From Bradyrhizobium zhengyangense (GTDB taxonomy: Bacteria; Pseudomonadota; Alphaproteobacteria; Rhizobiales; Xanthobacteraceae), in the NCBI RefSeq assembly GCF_022012435.1, contig NZ_JAKLUA010000001.1, forward strand, positions 992,001-1,056,000: 64,000 nt of DNA, given 5' to 3'. Positions 1 through 9,000 of this stretch are shown piece by piece. The position numbers and the translations under genes were made by a program. The notes below the pieces were generated by a model. That model searched no databases and had not been told where the DNA came from. It was given only the letters and a program-made list of their open reading frames with translations. Within the stretch, counting starts at the first letter, position 1, and the number at the start of each line of letters is the position of its first letter.

Positions 1-1
1 G

Positions 2-493
2 GCCGCAGCGCTGGGCGCACGGACGCTGCTCGCCCTGCCCTCACATACGGTCGACCTCGCCATCGGCATCTTCCTGATCGCGATGGTGCCGGTGCGGCAC
101 TGGCTGGCGCGGCACGACCTCAAGGCCAATCTCTGGCACCTCTGCGTCGGTGGCGCGATCATCGGCTATCTCACCGGCATCGTGGTCTCGACCGGTCCGC
201 TCAGCGTGCCGCTGTTTTTGTTCTACGGCCTCTCCAGAGGCGCGTTTCTCGCGACCGAGGCTGCCGCCTCGCTCGGCCTCTACTTCGCCAAATCGGTGAC
301 GTTCGAGCGCTTCGGCGCGCTGACGCAGGAGGTCTTCATCAAGGGCCTGATCGCGGGCTCCTCGCTGATGGCAGGCGCCTTCGTCGCCAAGCGCTTCGTG
401 CTGCACCTGAAACCGGAGATGTTTCGCCTGGTGATGGACGCGATCATGATCGCAGCCGGGCTTTCGATGCTCTGGAATGCGACGCAGCCGTAA
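2..493 (+). CDS. TauE/SafE (TSUP) family permease, C-terminal part
   Basis: The reading frame is open from the left edge, so the start lies outside the window. About 163 residues remain and end at TAA 491-493. The sequence is hydrophobic with glycine-rich helices (for example AIIGYLTGIVVSTGPLSVPL), and the final residues look like the last membrane helix of a TSUP permease (MDAIMIAAGLSMLW). Such inner-membrane proteins export or import sulfite, sulfonates or related organic anions. The substrate cannot be told from this fragment. A second, full-length TSUP gene lies at 28905-29684. Its stop codon is the first part of a hairpin repeat. Confidence 0.72.
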   Translation, partial: AAALGARTLLALPSHTVDLAIGIFLIAMVPVRHWLARHDLKANLWHLCVGGAIIGYLTGIVVSTGPLSVPLFLFYGLSRGAFLATEAAASLGLYFAKSVTFERFGALTQEVFIKGLIAGSSLMAGAFVAKRFVLHLKPEMFRLVMDAIMIAAGLSMLWNATQP

Positions 494-587
494 AGCGCGA
501 TGAGATTGAGTTGAGTCGTCATCGCGCTTTAGCTCTTTGTTTGGCATGATCTTTTCGGAAAACCGTTTCACACTTTCCGGATCATGC
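491..587. repeat. Dispersed palindromic element, copy 1
   Basis: Two palindromes lie side by side. TAAAGCGCGATGA (491-503) pairs perfectly with TCATCGCGCTTTA (519-531); the first TAA is the stop codon of the permease gene. GCATGATC (544-551) then pairs with GATCATGC (580-587), enclosing the sequence TTTTCGGAAAACCG. The second half has a related copy at 20689-20762. From memory, sequences of this kind are widespread intergenic repeats in Bradyrhizobium and relatives. It may also act as a transcription terminator for the convergent genes on either side. Confidence 0.65.
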
Positions 588-595
588 TCTAGCGC

Positions 596-2653
596 TCAAG
601 CGGCGAATTCGGGCGCGATCGACGGGCTGTCGACCAGCCCGCGGTCTTCGCCGCCGCCAATTTCCGCAAGCTGGCGCAGGACCGCATCGAGCGGCTGCGG
701 CTTGTGATACAGAAAGCCCTGGCCGAGCCTCACACCCATCTCGCGCATCGCCTGCGCCTGCTCGGCCCGTTCGATGCCTTCCGCAACCAGCGTGAGCCCC
801 AGCGTGCCCGCGAGCGAGGCGATCACGCCGACGATCGCCTTGTCCTCGGCGCTTTCAGGAATTTCGCGGATGAAGGCCTTGTCGATCTTGACCTTGTCGA
901 GCGGAAACCGCCTGAGATGCGCAAGCGAGCTGTAGCCGGTGCCGAAATCGTCGAGCGCAATGGTCGCCCCCAGGCGCCGCAGCCGGCGCAGCGTGTCCGA
1001 TGCGCTGGCCATATTGTTGATCAGCGATCCTTCGGTGATCTCGAGCTCGAGCAACGAGGGCGCAACATCGAACCGCTCGCACGTCTCGCGCAAGCAGGCG
1101 GCGAGCGAATGGTCGGCAAGCTCCGAGGGCGGCAAATTGATCGCGATCCTGATGTGCGGCCTGCCAGCCTCGGCCAGCTGTTGCAGCGCGCGGCAGGCGT
1201 CGGTCAGCACGTAGCGCGTCAGGCGCGCATTGTTGCCGCTGCGCTCGATCAGCGGCAGGAATTCACCAGGGCCGATCACGCCATGCTCCGGATGACGCCA
1301 GCGGATGAGTGCCTCCAGGCTGATGATGTCCTGGGTCACGAGGTCGACCTGGCTCTGATACCAGACCTCGAACTGCCCCTCGGAGAAGCCTGTCGGAATG
1401 GCAAGCTCCAGATCCCTGCGGCGGCGATAATCGTGTTGAAGCGCTTCATCCAGCACCGCGACGGTGCCGGGTGCCTTGCTCTTGGCGTGGTAGAGCGCGA
1501 TGTCGGCGAGCGCCGGCAAGTGCGACAATTCAGGATCGCCGGCACGGCGCACGGCAAGGCCGATGCTGGCGCGCGGCACGACCTGCTTGTCATGCAGCAT
1601 GATCGGCTCGGAGATCGCCTCCAGCAATTGCCGCGCGAAAGCCTGCGCGACCGCTTCATTGCTGACCTCGGGGCGAATGACAACGAACTCGTCGCCGCCG
1701 AGCCGCGCGACCCAATCTTCCGCCTCGACCGTGCCCCGAAGCCGCTCCGAGATATGGACCAGGAATTTGTCGCCGGCGTCGTGACCAAAGGTGTCGTTGA
1801 TGCCCTTGAAATCATCGAGATCGATGAAGCAGAACGCGATCAGCGCGTCCTGAGAGCCGGCATCCCGGCTCAACGTCGCCAGGCGCTCGGACAGGGTGCG
1901 GCGGTTGGGCAGCCCCGTGAGCGGATCGTGCGAGGCCATGTGGCCGAGCCGGTCGAGCGCGCCCGAGGTCGTATGCTGCATCGCGTTGAAGGCGATCGCG
2001 AGCTGGCCGAATTCGTTGGACGATTTGACATCGGCTGGATAAGCGCGGCTGTCCTGCTTGCTGCGCTGGATCGCCGACATCATCGCAGCCAGCGGCTTGC
2101 CGATGAAGATGTTGGCGGAGATCCGCATCGCGATCACGGTCGCAAGCGTTGCGAGCAGACCGACGACGAGAAGCAGCCCCAGCCTGCTGCCGGCGTCCAT
2201 ATAGAGGGTCGCGTAGGAATAGGCGATCGCGATGCGACCGGCCTGAACGGCCATGTTGCCGTTGCTGTAGTTGATCGGGCGCGAGACTTCCGTGAGCGCC
2301 TGTACCTCGGGCCGCGCCACCACGCGGGCGACCACGACGCCGGTGTCGTCGTAGACGGCGGCCGCCGCGATGGTTTCGTCGTGCATGATCTCGTTGAGCA
2401 CGCCTGTGACCCGGTCGTAGCGCATCTTCCAGAGCGGCTCGGCGATCAGCTCGGCGCGGCTCTCGGCAACGCGGGCAATGCGTGCATCGAGCTGCCTGAT
2501 CTGCGACCAGAAGCTCGAGACCTCGACGCCGGCCGAAGCGAGCAGCTGCACCAGCAGCAGCACGGGCACGGTCGCCCAGATCATCGCGCGAACGACCGAG
2601 CGCGATGGTGCCGGCTTGCTCGAACCGTTCATCCCGTCAGCGTCCCGCATCAT
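596..2653 (-). CDS. Membrane GGDEF/EAL dual-domain c-di-GMP protein
   Basis: This 685-residue protein has a cytoplasmic N-terminus, a membrane helix near residues 22-44, a periplasmic segment of about 110 residues, a second helix near 157-178, a HAMP-like linker, a GGDEF domain (GGDEF at 319-323) and an EAL domain (EAL at 447-449, with DDFGTGYSSL later). Both signature motifs are intact, so cyclic-di-GMP synthesis and hydrolysis are both possible. The inhibitory I-site RxxD ahead of GGDEF reads EAED, so product inhibition is probably lost. The ATG at 2653 overlaps the stop of the upstream binding-protein gene (ATGA). An open frame extends further upstream, but that part lies inside the neighbouring gene. 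The periplasmic domain probably senses the neighbour protein or its ligand (inference). Confidence 0.9.
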   Translation of the reverse strand: MMRDADGMNGSSKPAPSRSVVRAMIWATVPVLLLVQLLASAGVEVSSFWSQIRQLDARIARVAESRAELIAEPLWKMRYDRVTGVLNEIMHDETIAAAAVYDDTGVVVARVVARPEVQALTEVSRPINYSNGNMAVQAGRIAIAYSYATLYMDAGSRLGLLLVVGLLATLATVIAMRISANIFIGKPLAAMMSAIQRSKQDSRAYPADVKSSNEFGQLAIAFNAMQHTTSGALDRLGHMASHDPLTGLPNRRTLSERLATLSRDAGSQDALIAFCFIDLDDFKGINDTFGHDAGDKFLVHISERLRGTVEAEDWVARLGGDEFVVIRPEVSNEAVAQAFARQLLEAISEPIMLHDKQVVPRASIGLAVRRAGDPELSHLPALADIALYHAKSKAPGTVAVLDEALQHDYRRRRDLELAIPTGFSEGQFEVWYQSQVDLVTQDIISLEALIRWRHPEHGVIGPGEFLPLIERSGNNARLTRYVLTDACRALQQLAEAGRPHIRIAINLPPSELADHSLAACLRETCERFDVAPSLLELEITEGSLINNMASASDTLRRLRRLGATIALDDFGTGYSSLAHLRRFPLDKVKIDKAFIREIPESAEDKAIVGVIASLAGTLGLTLVAEGIERAEQAQAMREMGVRLGQGFLYHKPQPLDAVLRQLAEIGGGEDRGLVDSPSIAPEFAA

Positions 2654-3819
2654 TCGCCGGCGCCGCCTGGAGGCGATATTGAGGAGATCAGAGCCTCCAC
2701 AGAGAAGTCGTATTGGCCACAATGTCCTGCCTTGGCCCTGAACTGCGCAAAATCGATCTGGTCGAAGGCATGAGTGGCGATCAGCGTAGCGACGGAGGCG
2801 AGATTGTCGCGCGTGATCGCCGACGTCTTGACCTCGACATGCGGCGAGGTGGCCGCGAAATCGCAACCGTCGGCAAAGTCGCGGAGCAGCACGATCGACC
2901 AGCCGCCAAGCAGGAAGTGGCCGCCATCGGTCAGCAGCAGGCGGCCGGCCTTGATTTCGCGCAGCGCGTCCTCCGACCAGTTGAGGCCGACCACCTGGAT
3001 CGCCTCACCCGGTGTGATGCCGGCGGCCGCGACAGCCTTGAGCGCGCCCAGCGCCATCGGGTCGTTGCCGGCCCAGATCCCCGCGGGACGAATGCCCTTG
3101 CGCTGCGCCCAGCCGAGATAATTGGCCGCGACCTGCTCCGCTTCGGACTGCGTCCAGTTCGCGAACAGCATCCGATCCAGCACCACGTCAGGCGCGGCTG
3201 CGACCGCGAGTTGGAGGCCGGCATTGCGGGCGATCGAAGCTGGCGTGATCTCGTCGCCGCCGATCGCGAGAAGATGGATCTTGCCGTCGGGGCTTTGCCA
3301 TTTTTCGTTGCGGGCCGCGCCGATAAGTGCATTCGCCATCCGCGCGCCTGCGGTCGCCAGATCGGTCGTGATGTCCCCGAGCCAATTCTTGAGAATGTGG
3401 CGCGGCGGTCCAAGACGTTTCGCATCCTCGCCGATCAACGAATTCGACAGCAACAGCGTCTTGATGCCCGCGGCCTCTGCGGCCTCCAGGATCGGAACGG
3501 CGGCGGACTCTTCGTTCGAGAGAATGAGGAAGTCGGGCTTATCGGCGCGTGCGACCACACCGAGACCGAGCTCCTGCATGGTCCGGTAGTTGCGCTCGCT
3601 GGTCAGCACCTCGACCCTGGCGTTAAGCTTGCGGCCGGCGGCCTGCATGGTCTGGGCGACCATGTCCCAATAGACCTCGCCGGTCTTGCCCGGGCTCACG
3701 AAGACGATGTTGAGCGGTTTTGCATCGGCCGCAACAGCGGAGCCGGCTGGCGCAAGAATGCCGCAGGCAATGCTCACTGCGAGCCATATGCGCAAGATTA
3801 TCGTCATTTGTTTCGTCAC
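2650..3819 (-). CDS. Periplasmic sugar-type (Peripla_BP_4-like) substrate-binding protein
   Basis: This 389-residue protein has a clear signal peptide (cleavage expected after AVAA near residue 31) followed by a periplasmic binding fold starting LNIVFVSPGKTGEVYWDMVAQTM, as in LacI/ribose-type binding proteins. No permease or ATPase gene lies beside it. Instead its stop codon overlaps the start of the GGDEF/EAL gene by four bases, so the two are translationally coupled. Known parallels are LuxP with LuxQ and NspS with MbaA in Vibrio, where a binding protein reports ligand to a membrane sensor. I infer a sensory role rather than uptake. The ligand is unknown. Confidence 0.85.
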   Translation of the reverse strand: MTKQMTIILRIWLAVSIACGILAPAGSAVAADAKPLNIVFVSPGKTGEVYWDMVAQTMQAAGRKLNARVEVLTSERNYRTMQELGLGVVARADKPDFLILSNEESAAVPILEAAEAAGIKTLLLSNSLIGEDAKRLGPPRHILKNWLGDITTDLATAGARMANALIGAARNEKWQSPDGKIHLLAIGGDEITPASIARNAGLQLAVAAAPDVVLDRMLFANWTQSEAEQVAANYLGWAQRKGIRPAGIWAGNDPMALGALKAVAAAGITPGEAIQVVGLNWSEDALREIKAGRLLLTDGGHFLLGGWSIVLLRDFADGCDFAATSPHVEVKTSAITRDNLASVATLIATHAFDQIDFAQFRAKAGHCGQYDFSVEALISSISPPGGAGE

Positions 3820-4010
3820 CCCGTCTTGGTTCCGAAACTGGACCCGCGTCCGCTAACATTTGGCAAAGTCCGGTATGATGCGGCGGCGTAGTGCTAACAA
3901 AGGGTGTATCGGCCGCGCGGAATTGGGTTCATGGAAGGGCTCACGGACGCCCGCGCCGCCCACCGTTCCGTGCTATCAGCGCATTTTGTAACCTCCGACT
4001 CACCATACCC

Positions 4011-5459
4011 ATGGCCAAGAACACGCTTTCCTTCGTCTGCCAGAACTGCGGCGCGGCCTACAACCGCTGGCAGGGCAAGTGCGAGTCCTGCGGCGAGTGG
4101 AATACGCTCGCCGAGGAAGACACCAGCGGTAGCGTGCCGGTCTCGATCCGCTCCAAGCGCAAGGGCCGAACCTTTGCGCTTGAGAGCCTGGCCGGCAAAA
4201 GCCCGGATGCGCCTCGCATGTCCTCGGGCATGACCGAACTCGACCGCGTCACCGGCGGCGGTTTTGTGCGCGGATCCGTACTGCTCGTCGGCGGCGATCC
4301 CGGCATCGGCAAGTCGACGCTGCTGACGCAGGCGACCAGCATGATGGCGCGCGCCGGCCACCGCATCGTCTACATCTCCGGCGAAGAAGCCATCGCCCAG
4401 GTGCGCTTACGCGCCGAGCGGCTTGGTCTGTCGGACGCGCCGGTGCAGCTCGCGGCCGAGACGTCGGTGGAAGATATCATCTCGACCCTGTCCGAAGGCG
4501 CGGTGCCGCGGCTGATCGTGATCGACTCGATCCAGACCATGTGGACCGACACAGTGGAATCCGCCCCCGGCACGGTCACGCAGGTGCGCGCGTCGGCGCA
4601 GGCGCTCATTCGTTTCGCCAAGAAGTCGGGCGCTGCCATCATTCTGGTCGGTCACGTCACCAAGGACGGTCAGATCGCCGGCCCCCGCGTCGTCGAGCAC
4701 ATGGTCGATGCCGTGATGTCCTTCGAGGGCGAAGGCTCGCAGCAGTTTCGCATCCTGCGCGCCGTCAAGAACCGCTTCGGCCCGACCGACGAGATCGGCG
4801 TGTTCGAGATGACGGGGCTCGGCTTGCGCGAGGTCACCAATCCCTCCGAGCTGTTCCTGTCCGAGCGCGATCTCGGCACCCCCGGCACCGCAGTCTTTGC
4901 GGGCATCGAGGGCACGCGGCCCGTTCTGGTCGAGTTGCAGGCGCTGGTGGCGCCGACCTCGCTCGGCACCCCGCGTCGGGCCGTGGTCGGCTGGGATCAG
5001 AGCCGGCTCTCGATGGTGCTGGCGGTGCTGGAGGCCCATTGCGGGGTCAAGCTGTCCGGCCACGATGTCTATCTGAATGTCGCGGGTGGTCTGCGCATCC
5101 ACGAGCCGGCAGCTGATATGGCCGCGGCCGCCGCGCTGGTGTCGTCCCTGGTTAATGCGCAGTTACCCACCGATGTCGTTTATTTCGGCGAGATCTCGCT
5201 CTCCGGCGTCATCCGCCCGGTGGCGCAGACCCCGGCCAGGCTCAAGGAAGCAGCCAAGCTGGGCTTCAAGCGCGCCGTGCTGCCCGAATCGGCCCGCGGC
5301 GGCGATGCCGGCGGTGATGCGGGACTGACCCTGAACGCGGTGAACAGCCTGACGACACTGGTTGCAGAGATCGCCGCCAAGGGCTCCCGCCGCGGCGACT
5401 CACCCCCGCCAGCGGAGAAAAATGCCACACCGGCAAGATTCCGCCGTGGAGAGGGGTAG
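4011..5459 (+). CDS. radA: DNA repair protein RadA
   Basis: RadA is a RecA-like ATPase that drives branch migration during recombinational repair. The 482-residue protein has an N-terminal zinc finger (C10, C13, C24, C27), a Walker A motif (GGDPGIGKST), the RadA signature KNRFG, and a C-terminal Lon-protease-like domain. The frame is open upstream, but the ATG at 4011 puts the zinc finger at the usual distance from the N-terminus (MAKNTLSFVCQNCG), so I chose it. It is divergent from the binding-protein gene across a gap of about 190 bp that should hold both promoters. cvpA and purF follow in the same direction, an order common in Rhizobiales. Confidence 0.97.
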   Translation: MAKNTLSFVCQNCGAAYNRWQGKCESCGEWNTLAEEDTSGSVPVSIRSKRKGRTFALESLAGKSPDAPRMSSGMTELDRVTGGGFVRGSVLLVGGDPGIGKSTLLTQATSMMARAGHRIVYISGEEAIAQVRLRAERLGLSDAPVQLAAETSVEDIISTLSEGAVPRLIVIDSIQTMWTDTVESAPGTVTQVRASAQALIRFAKKSGAAIILVGHVTKDGQIAGPRVVEHMVDAVMSFEGEGSQQFRILRAVKNRFGPTDEIGVFEMTGLGLREVTNPSELFLSERDLGTPGTAVFAGIEGTRPVLVELQALVAPTSLGTPRRAVVGWDQSRLSMVLAVLEAHCGVKLSGHDVYLNVAGGLRIHEPAADMAAAAALVSSLVNAQLPTDVVYFGEISLSGVIRPVAQTPARLKEAAKLGFKRAVLPESARGGDAGGDAGLTLNAVNSLTTLVAEIAAKGSRRGDSPPPAEKNATPARFRRGEG

Positions 5460-5626
5460 CTGGAGGTGACGCCAAGCGCCCCCACCGCTATACAGCCGTC
5501 ACAAAAGCAGCATGGATTGCGTGGTTGCGGCCTTGCCGGGAACGTCGTCTGGCCTTCAGTTAGGGCGGCGGCCAAACACCGATTCGCTGAGCACCCTTTG
5601 AGCGTACGAGCGGACCAGACCAGCCG

Positions 5627-6256
5627 ATGCCAGTTACACTCCTCGACCTGATCCTGCTCGGTGTGATGCTGATCTCGGGCCTGCTCGCCATGGTCCGCGG
5701 CTTCATGCGCGAGATCCTCTCGATCGCAGCCTGGGGCACGGCGGCGATCGTGACGCTGTACTCGTTTTCCAAGCTGCTGCCGACCGCCAAGACCTATTTC
5801 AACAACGACACCGTCGCGAGCGTGGTGGTGGTCGCCGGCGTGTTCGTCGGTACCCTGGTCGTGGTCTCCGTGATCACGGTCCGGATCTCCGACATGATCC
5901 TGGATTCGCGCATCGGCGCGCTGGACCGCACCCTCGGCTTCCTGTTTGGCCTGGCTCGCGGGCTCTTGATCGTCGTGGTCGCCTTCCTGTTCTTCACCTG
6001 GCTGGTGCCGGACAAGCAGCGCCCGGACTGGGTCTCAGGGGCCAAATCCCGCGTGGTGCTCCAGGGAACCGGGGATTGGCTGATGTCCCTCTTGCCGGAC
6101 GACCCCGAGAACACCATCTTGAAGAGATTCAAGAAAAACAAACCAGATGATGATCAAGCTGATACCGAGCAGCAGCCTTCGGGCAGTGGCGACGGCTACA
6201 GCAAACCGGCTCGTGACAGCCTGAAGAAGCTGATCGAGAAACCTGCGGCGCGTTGA
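5627..6256 (+). CDS. cvpA: CvpA family membrane protein
   Basis: This 209-residue protein begins with MPVTLLDLILLGVMLISGLLAMVRG, the usual opening of CvpA proteins, with about four membrane helices in the first 130 residues and a charged cytoplasmic tail ending in a lysine-rich stretch. CvpA was named for colicin V production in E. coli, and other bacteria need it for envelope integrity; its biochemical activity is not established. It sits directly before purF, the same arrangement as in E. coli, and its stop codon lies next to the purF leader, so the two are likely cotranscribed. Confidence 0.92.
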   Translation: MPVTLLDLILLGVMLISGLLAMVRGFMREILSIAAWGTAAIVTLYSFSKLLPTAKTYFNNDTVASVVVVAGVFVGTLVVVSVITVRISDMILDSRIGALDRTLGFLFGLARGLLIVVVAFLFFTWLVPDKQRPDWVSGAKSRVVLQGTGDWLMSLLPDDPENTILKRFKKNKPDDDQADTEQQPSGSGDGYSKPARDSLKKLIEKPAAR

Positions 6257-6285
6257 TTTTAGCCCTAAAGAGAGGCGCGGACGAG

Positions 6286-7797
6286 ATGCGACACCCTGAC
6301 CAGGACGCCCACACTGAACTCGATCCCGGCTCCGCCGCGCTAGAGCTTCAGGACGACCTGGACGGAGATACGGTCCGCGAGGAATGCGGCGTATTCGGCA
6401 TCTACGGACATCCTGAAGCCGCCGCCATCACGGCGCTTGGTCTCCACGCCCTTCAGCATCGCGGCCAGGAAGCAGCCGGCATCGTCTCCTACGACGGCAG
6501 CCGCTTCCACAGTGAACGCCGCCTCGGCCTCGTCGGTGACACCTTCTCCCGCCGCGAGGTGATCGATCGCCTCCCCGGCACCATGGCGGTCGGTCACGTC
6601 CGCTACGCCACGACCGGCGCCACCATTCTGCGCAACGTCCAGCCGCTGTTCGCCGAGCTCAATGCCGGCGGCCTCGCGGTCGCTCACAACGGCAACCTCT
6701 CCAACGGCCTGACGCTGCGCCGCGAACTCGTCAGAAGCGGCGCGATGATGCAGTCGACCTCCGACACCGAGGTGATCCTGCACCTGGTGGCGCGCTCGAG
6801 GCGCAGCCGCTTCATCGAGCGCTATATCGACGCGCTGCGTGAGATCGAAGGCGCCTATGCGCTGGTCTCGCTCACCAACAAGAAGCTGGTCGGCGCGCGC
6901 GATCCGCGTGGCATCCGCCCGCTAGTGCTGGGCGATCTCGACGGCTGCCCGATCCTGACGTCGGAGACCTGCGCGCTCGACATCATCGGCGCGCGCTTCG
7001 TGCGCGACATCGAGCCCGGCGAAGTCATCGTGTTCGACGAGAACGGCCAGGACATCCACAAGCCGTTCCCGCCGATGGCGCCGCGCCCCTGCATCTTCGA
7101 ATACATCTACTTCTCGCGTCCGGATTCCATCGTCCACGGCCGCTCGGTCTACGAAGTGCGCAAGGCCTTCGGCGCGCAGCTCGCGCGCGAGAGCCATGTG
7201 CCTGTCGACGTCGTGGTGCCGGTGCCGGATTCCGGCGTGCCCGCGGCGGTCGGCTACAGCCAGCATTCGGGCGTGCCGTTCGAGCTCGGCATCATCCGCA
7301 ACCACTATGTCGGCCGCACCTTCATCCAGCCGACGCAGGCGATCCGCGAATCCGGCGTGCGCATGAAGCACTCGGCCAACCGCGCCGCGATCGAAGGCAA
7401 GCGCATCATCCTGATCGACGACTCCCTGGTGCGCGGCACCACGTCGAAGAAGATCGTGCGCATGATGCGCGATGCCGGCGCCAAGGAGGTGCACTTCCGC
7501 CTCGCCTCGCCGCCGATCCTCTATCCCGACTATTACGGCATCGACCTGCCCGACCGCGGCGGTCTCCTGGCCGCGACGCATTCGCTGGAGGAGATGCGCG
7601 AGCTGATCGGCGCGGACTCACTCGCCTTCCTGTCGATCGACGGCATGTACCGCGCGATGGGCGAGCCCGGCCGCGACCCCGCCAATCCGAAGTTTGCGGA
7701 TCACTGCTTCACCGGTGTCTATCCGACCCACCTCACCGACCAGACCCAGATCGAGCCGCAGCCGCGGCAGCTGTCGCTGCTGGCGGAGGCGAGCTGA
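6286..7797 (+). CDS. purF: Amidophosphoribosyltransferase
   Basis: PurF makes 5-phosphoribosylamine from PRPP and glutamine, the first step of purine synthesis. The N-terminal class II glutamine amidotransferase domain starts at the Cys of EECGVFGIYG after a propeptide of about 30 residues. The C-terminal phosphoribosyltransferase domain has the PRPP motif IILIDDSLVRGTTS. I chose ATG 6286; a TTG at 6253 in the same frame overlaps the cvpA stop and would add 11 residues. The C-terminus has only one Cys in ADHCFTG, where the Bacillus-type enzyme has two iron-sulfur ligands close together, so an iron-sulfur cluster looks unlikely (inference). Confidence 0.96.
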   Translation: MRHPDQDAHTELDPGSAALELQDDLDGDTVREECGVFGIYGHPEAAAITALGLHALQHRGQEAAGIVSYDGSRFHSERRLGLVGDTFSRREVIDRLPGTMAVGHVRYATTGATILRNVQPLFAELNAGGLAVAHNGNLSNGLTLRRELVRSGAMMQSTSDTEVILHLVARSRRSRFIERYIDALREIEGAYALVSLTNKKLVGARDPRGIRPLVLGDLDGCPILTSETCALDIIGARFVRDIEPGEVIVFDENGQDIHKPFPPMAPRPCIFEYIYFSRPDSIVHGRSVYEVRKAFGAQLARESHVPVDVVVPVPDSGVPAAVGYSQHSGVPFELGIIRNHYVGRTFIQPTQAIRESGVRMKHSANRAAIEGKRIILIDDSLVRGTTSKKIVRMMRDAGAKEVHFRLASPPILYPDYYGIDLPDRGGLLAATHSLEEMRELIGADSLAFLSIDGMYRAMGEPGRDPANPKFADHCFTGVYPTHLTDQTQIEPQPRQLSLLAEAS

Positions 7798-7813
7798 CGA
7801 CGAAGCGGCGCCG

Positions 7814-7957
7814 ATGCAGACGATCATCGCCATTCTTTGCGGGGTGCTTTTGGTCGGCTTCATCGTCTTCGCGTTCGTCCAGGGCATGAAGGTCACGCCC
7901 AAAAACTCGGAAAGCGGCTCGAACGACGATAATAAGCAATTGACCCGCGACCGCTAA
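7814..7957 (+). CDS. Small single-pass membrane protein
   Basis: A 47-residue frame starts at ATG 7814, 16 bases after the purF stop. Residues 4-24 form one hydrophobic helix (IIAILCGVLLVGFIVFAFVQG), followed by a polar tail rich in N, S, D and K. Spacing suggests cotranscription with purF. I do not recognise a family. The call rests on its position, the clean membrane segment and the absence of a competing gene. Confidence 0.55.
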   Translation: MQTIIAILCGVLLVGFIVFAFVQGMKVTPKNSESGSNDDNKQLTRDR

Positions 7958-8044
7958 GGCGCGGAGGCAATAATTGCGTCATACCGGGCTTGTCTCGGTG
8001 ACCCATGTCTGTAAAACCCGTCGCGAAGACGTGGATACACGGAC

Positions 8045-8785
8045 ATGACAAAACCCCTCGCCAGTCGCATCGCTCTCGTCACCGGCGCCTCGCGCGGTAT
8101 CGGCTTTGCCACGGCGCTCGTGCTCGCCAAGGCCGGCGCGCATATCGTTGCCACCGCGCGCACGCAAGGCGGCCTCGAGGAGCTCGACGACGAGATCCGG
8201 AAAGTAGGCGGCAGCGCCACGCTGGTACCACTCAACCTCACAGATACCGACGGCATCGCGCGGCTCGGCGCGGGCCTGCACGAGCGCTACGGCAAGCTCG
8301 ACATCCTCGTCGGCAATGCCGGCGTGCTCGGCCCCTCCTCACCGATCGGCCATATCGAGCTGAAGACGTTCAACGACGTGATGGCCGTCAACGTCTCCGC
8401 GAACTTCCAGCTGATCCGCTGCATGGAGCCGCTGCTGAAGCAGTCCGATGCCGGCCGCGCCGTGTTCATCACCTCGGGCGCCGCCAACATGGCGACCGCC
8501 TATGTCAGCCCCTATGCCGCCTCCAAGGCCGCGCTGGAGACGCTGGCGCGCGCCTGGGCGCAGGAGACCGCGAATACGGCCATCCGCGTCAATTTATTCA
8601 ACCCGGGCCCGGTCCGCACCCGCATGCGCGCCACCCTGATGCCGGGCGAAGATCCCGCGACGCTCGACACGCCCGAGCAAGTCGCCGAATTCATCGTTCC
8701 GATGTGCGCGCCCGACTGGACCGAGACCGGCAAGTTCTACGACTACAAGACGCGCAGCCTGATGAGCTTCCGCGCGCCGGCCTGA
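8045..8785 (+). CDS. SDR family NAD(P)-dependent oxidoreductase
   Basis: This 246-residue protein is a classical short-chain dehydrogenase. It has the nucleotide-binding motif TGASRGIG (residues 13-20), NAG near residue 92, a serine in FITSG (144) and the catalytic Y157-x3-K161 (YAASK). Substrate specificity cannot be read from the sequence. The ATG at 8045 lies just downstream of a short palindromic leader. No partner gene is obvious: purF is upstream and an orphan transporter binding protein is downstream. Confidence 0.92.
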   Translation: MTKPLASRIALVTGASRGIGFATALVLAKAGAHIVATARTQGGLEELDDEIRKVGGSATLVPLNLTDTDGIARLGAGLHERYGKLDILVGNAGVLGPSSPIGHIELKTFNDVMAVNVSANFQLIRCMEPLLKQSDAGRAVFITSGAANMATAYVSPYAASKAALETLARAWAQETANTAIRVNLFNPGPVRTRMRATLMPGEDPATLDTPEQVAEFIVPMCAPDWTETGKFYDYKTRSLMSFRAPA

Positions 8786-9000
8786 TTGGCTGCCGCGCCT
8801 CGCCGGGATCCAGACTGCCCGAGCGCTGAAATAGCGTCTCAACGCATCTTGCCCAAAAGTTAACCGACGGATGACGCTACGACGCAGCATGATCCGGCTT
8901 AAGGTGCATTGCCGCCGTCCCTGGGACAGGCTACGGAATTTGCCGGACCGAGGCTCCGCAAGAGAGCCGTCCGCATATTTGACAATGGAGGAAACCTTTT

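Noticed and set aside
704..2773. Long plus-strand open frame (689 codons) opposite the GGDEF/EAL gene
   Set aside because: Its translation is R/A/D/H-rich without domains. It is the antisense shadow of a GC-rich gene with clear GGDEF and EAL motifs.
2654..2866. N-terminal extension of the GGDEF/EAL protein
   Set aside because: The extra 71 codons lie fully inside the binding-protein gene; the ATGA overlap at 2650-2653 is the natural start.
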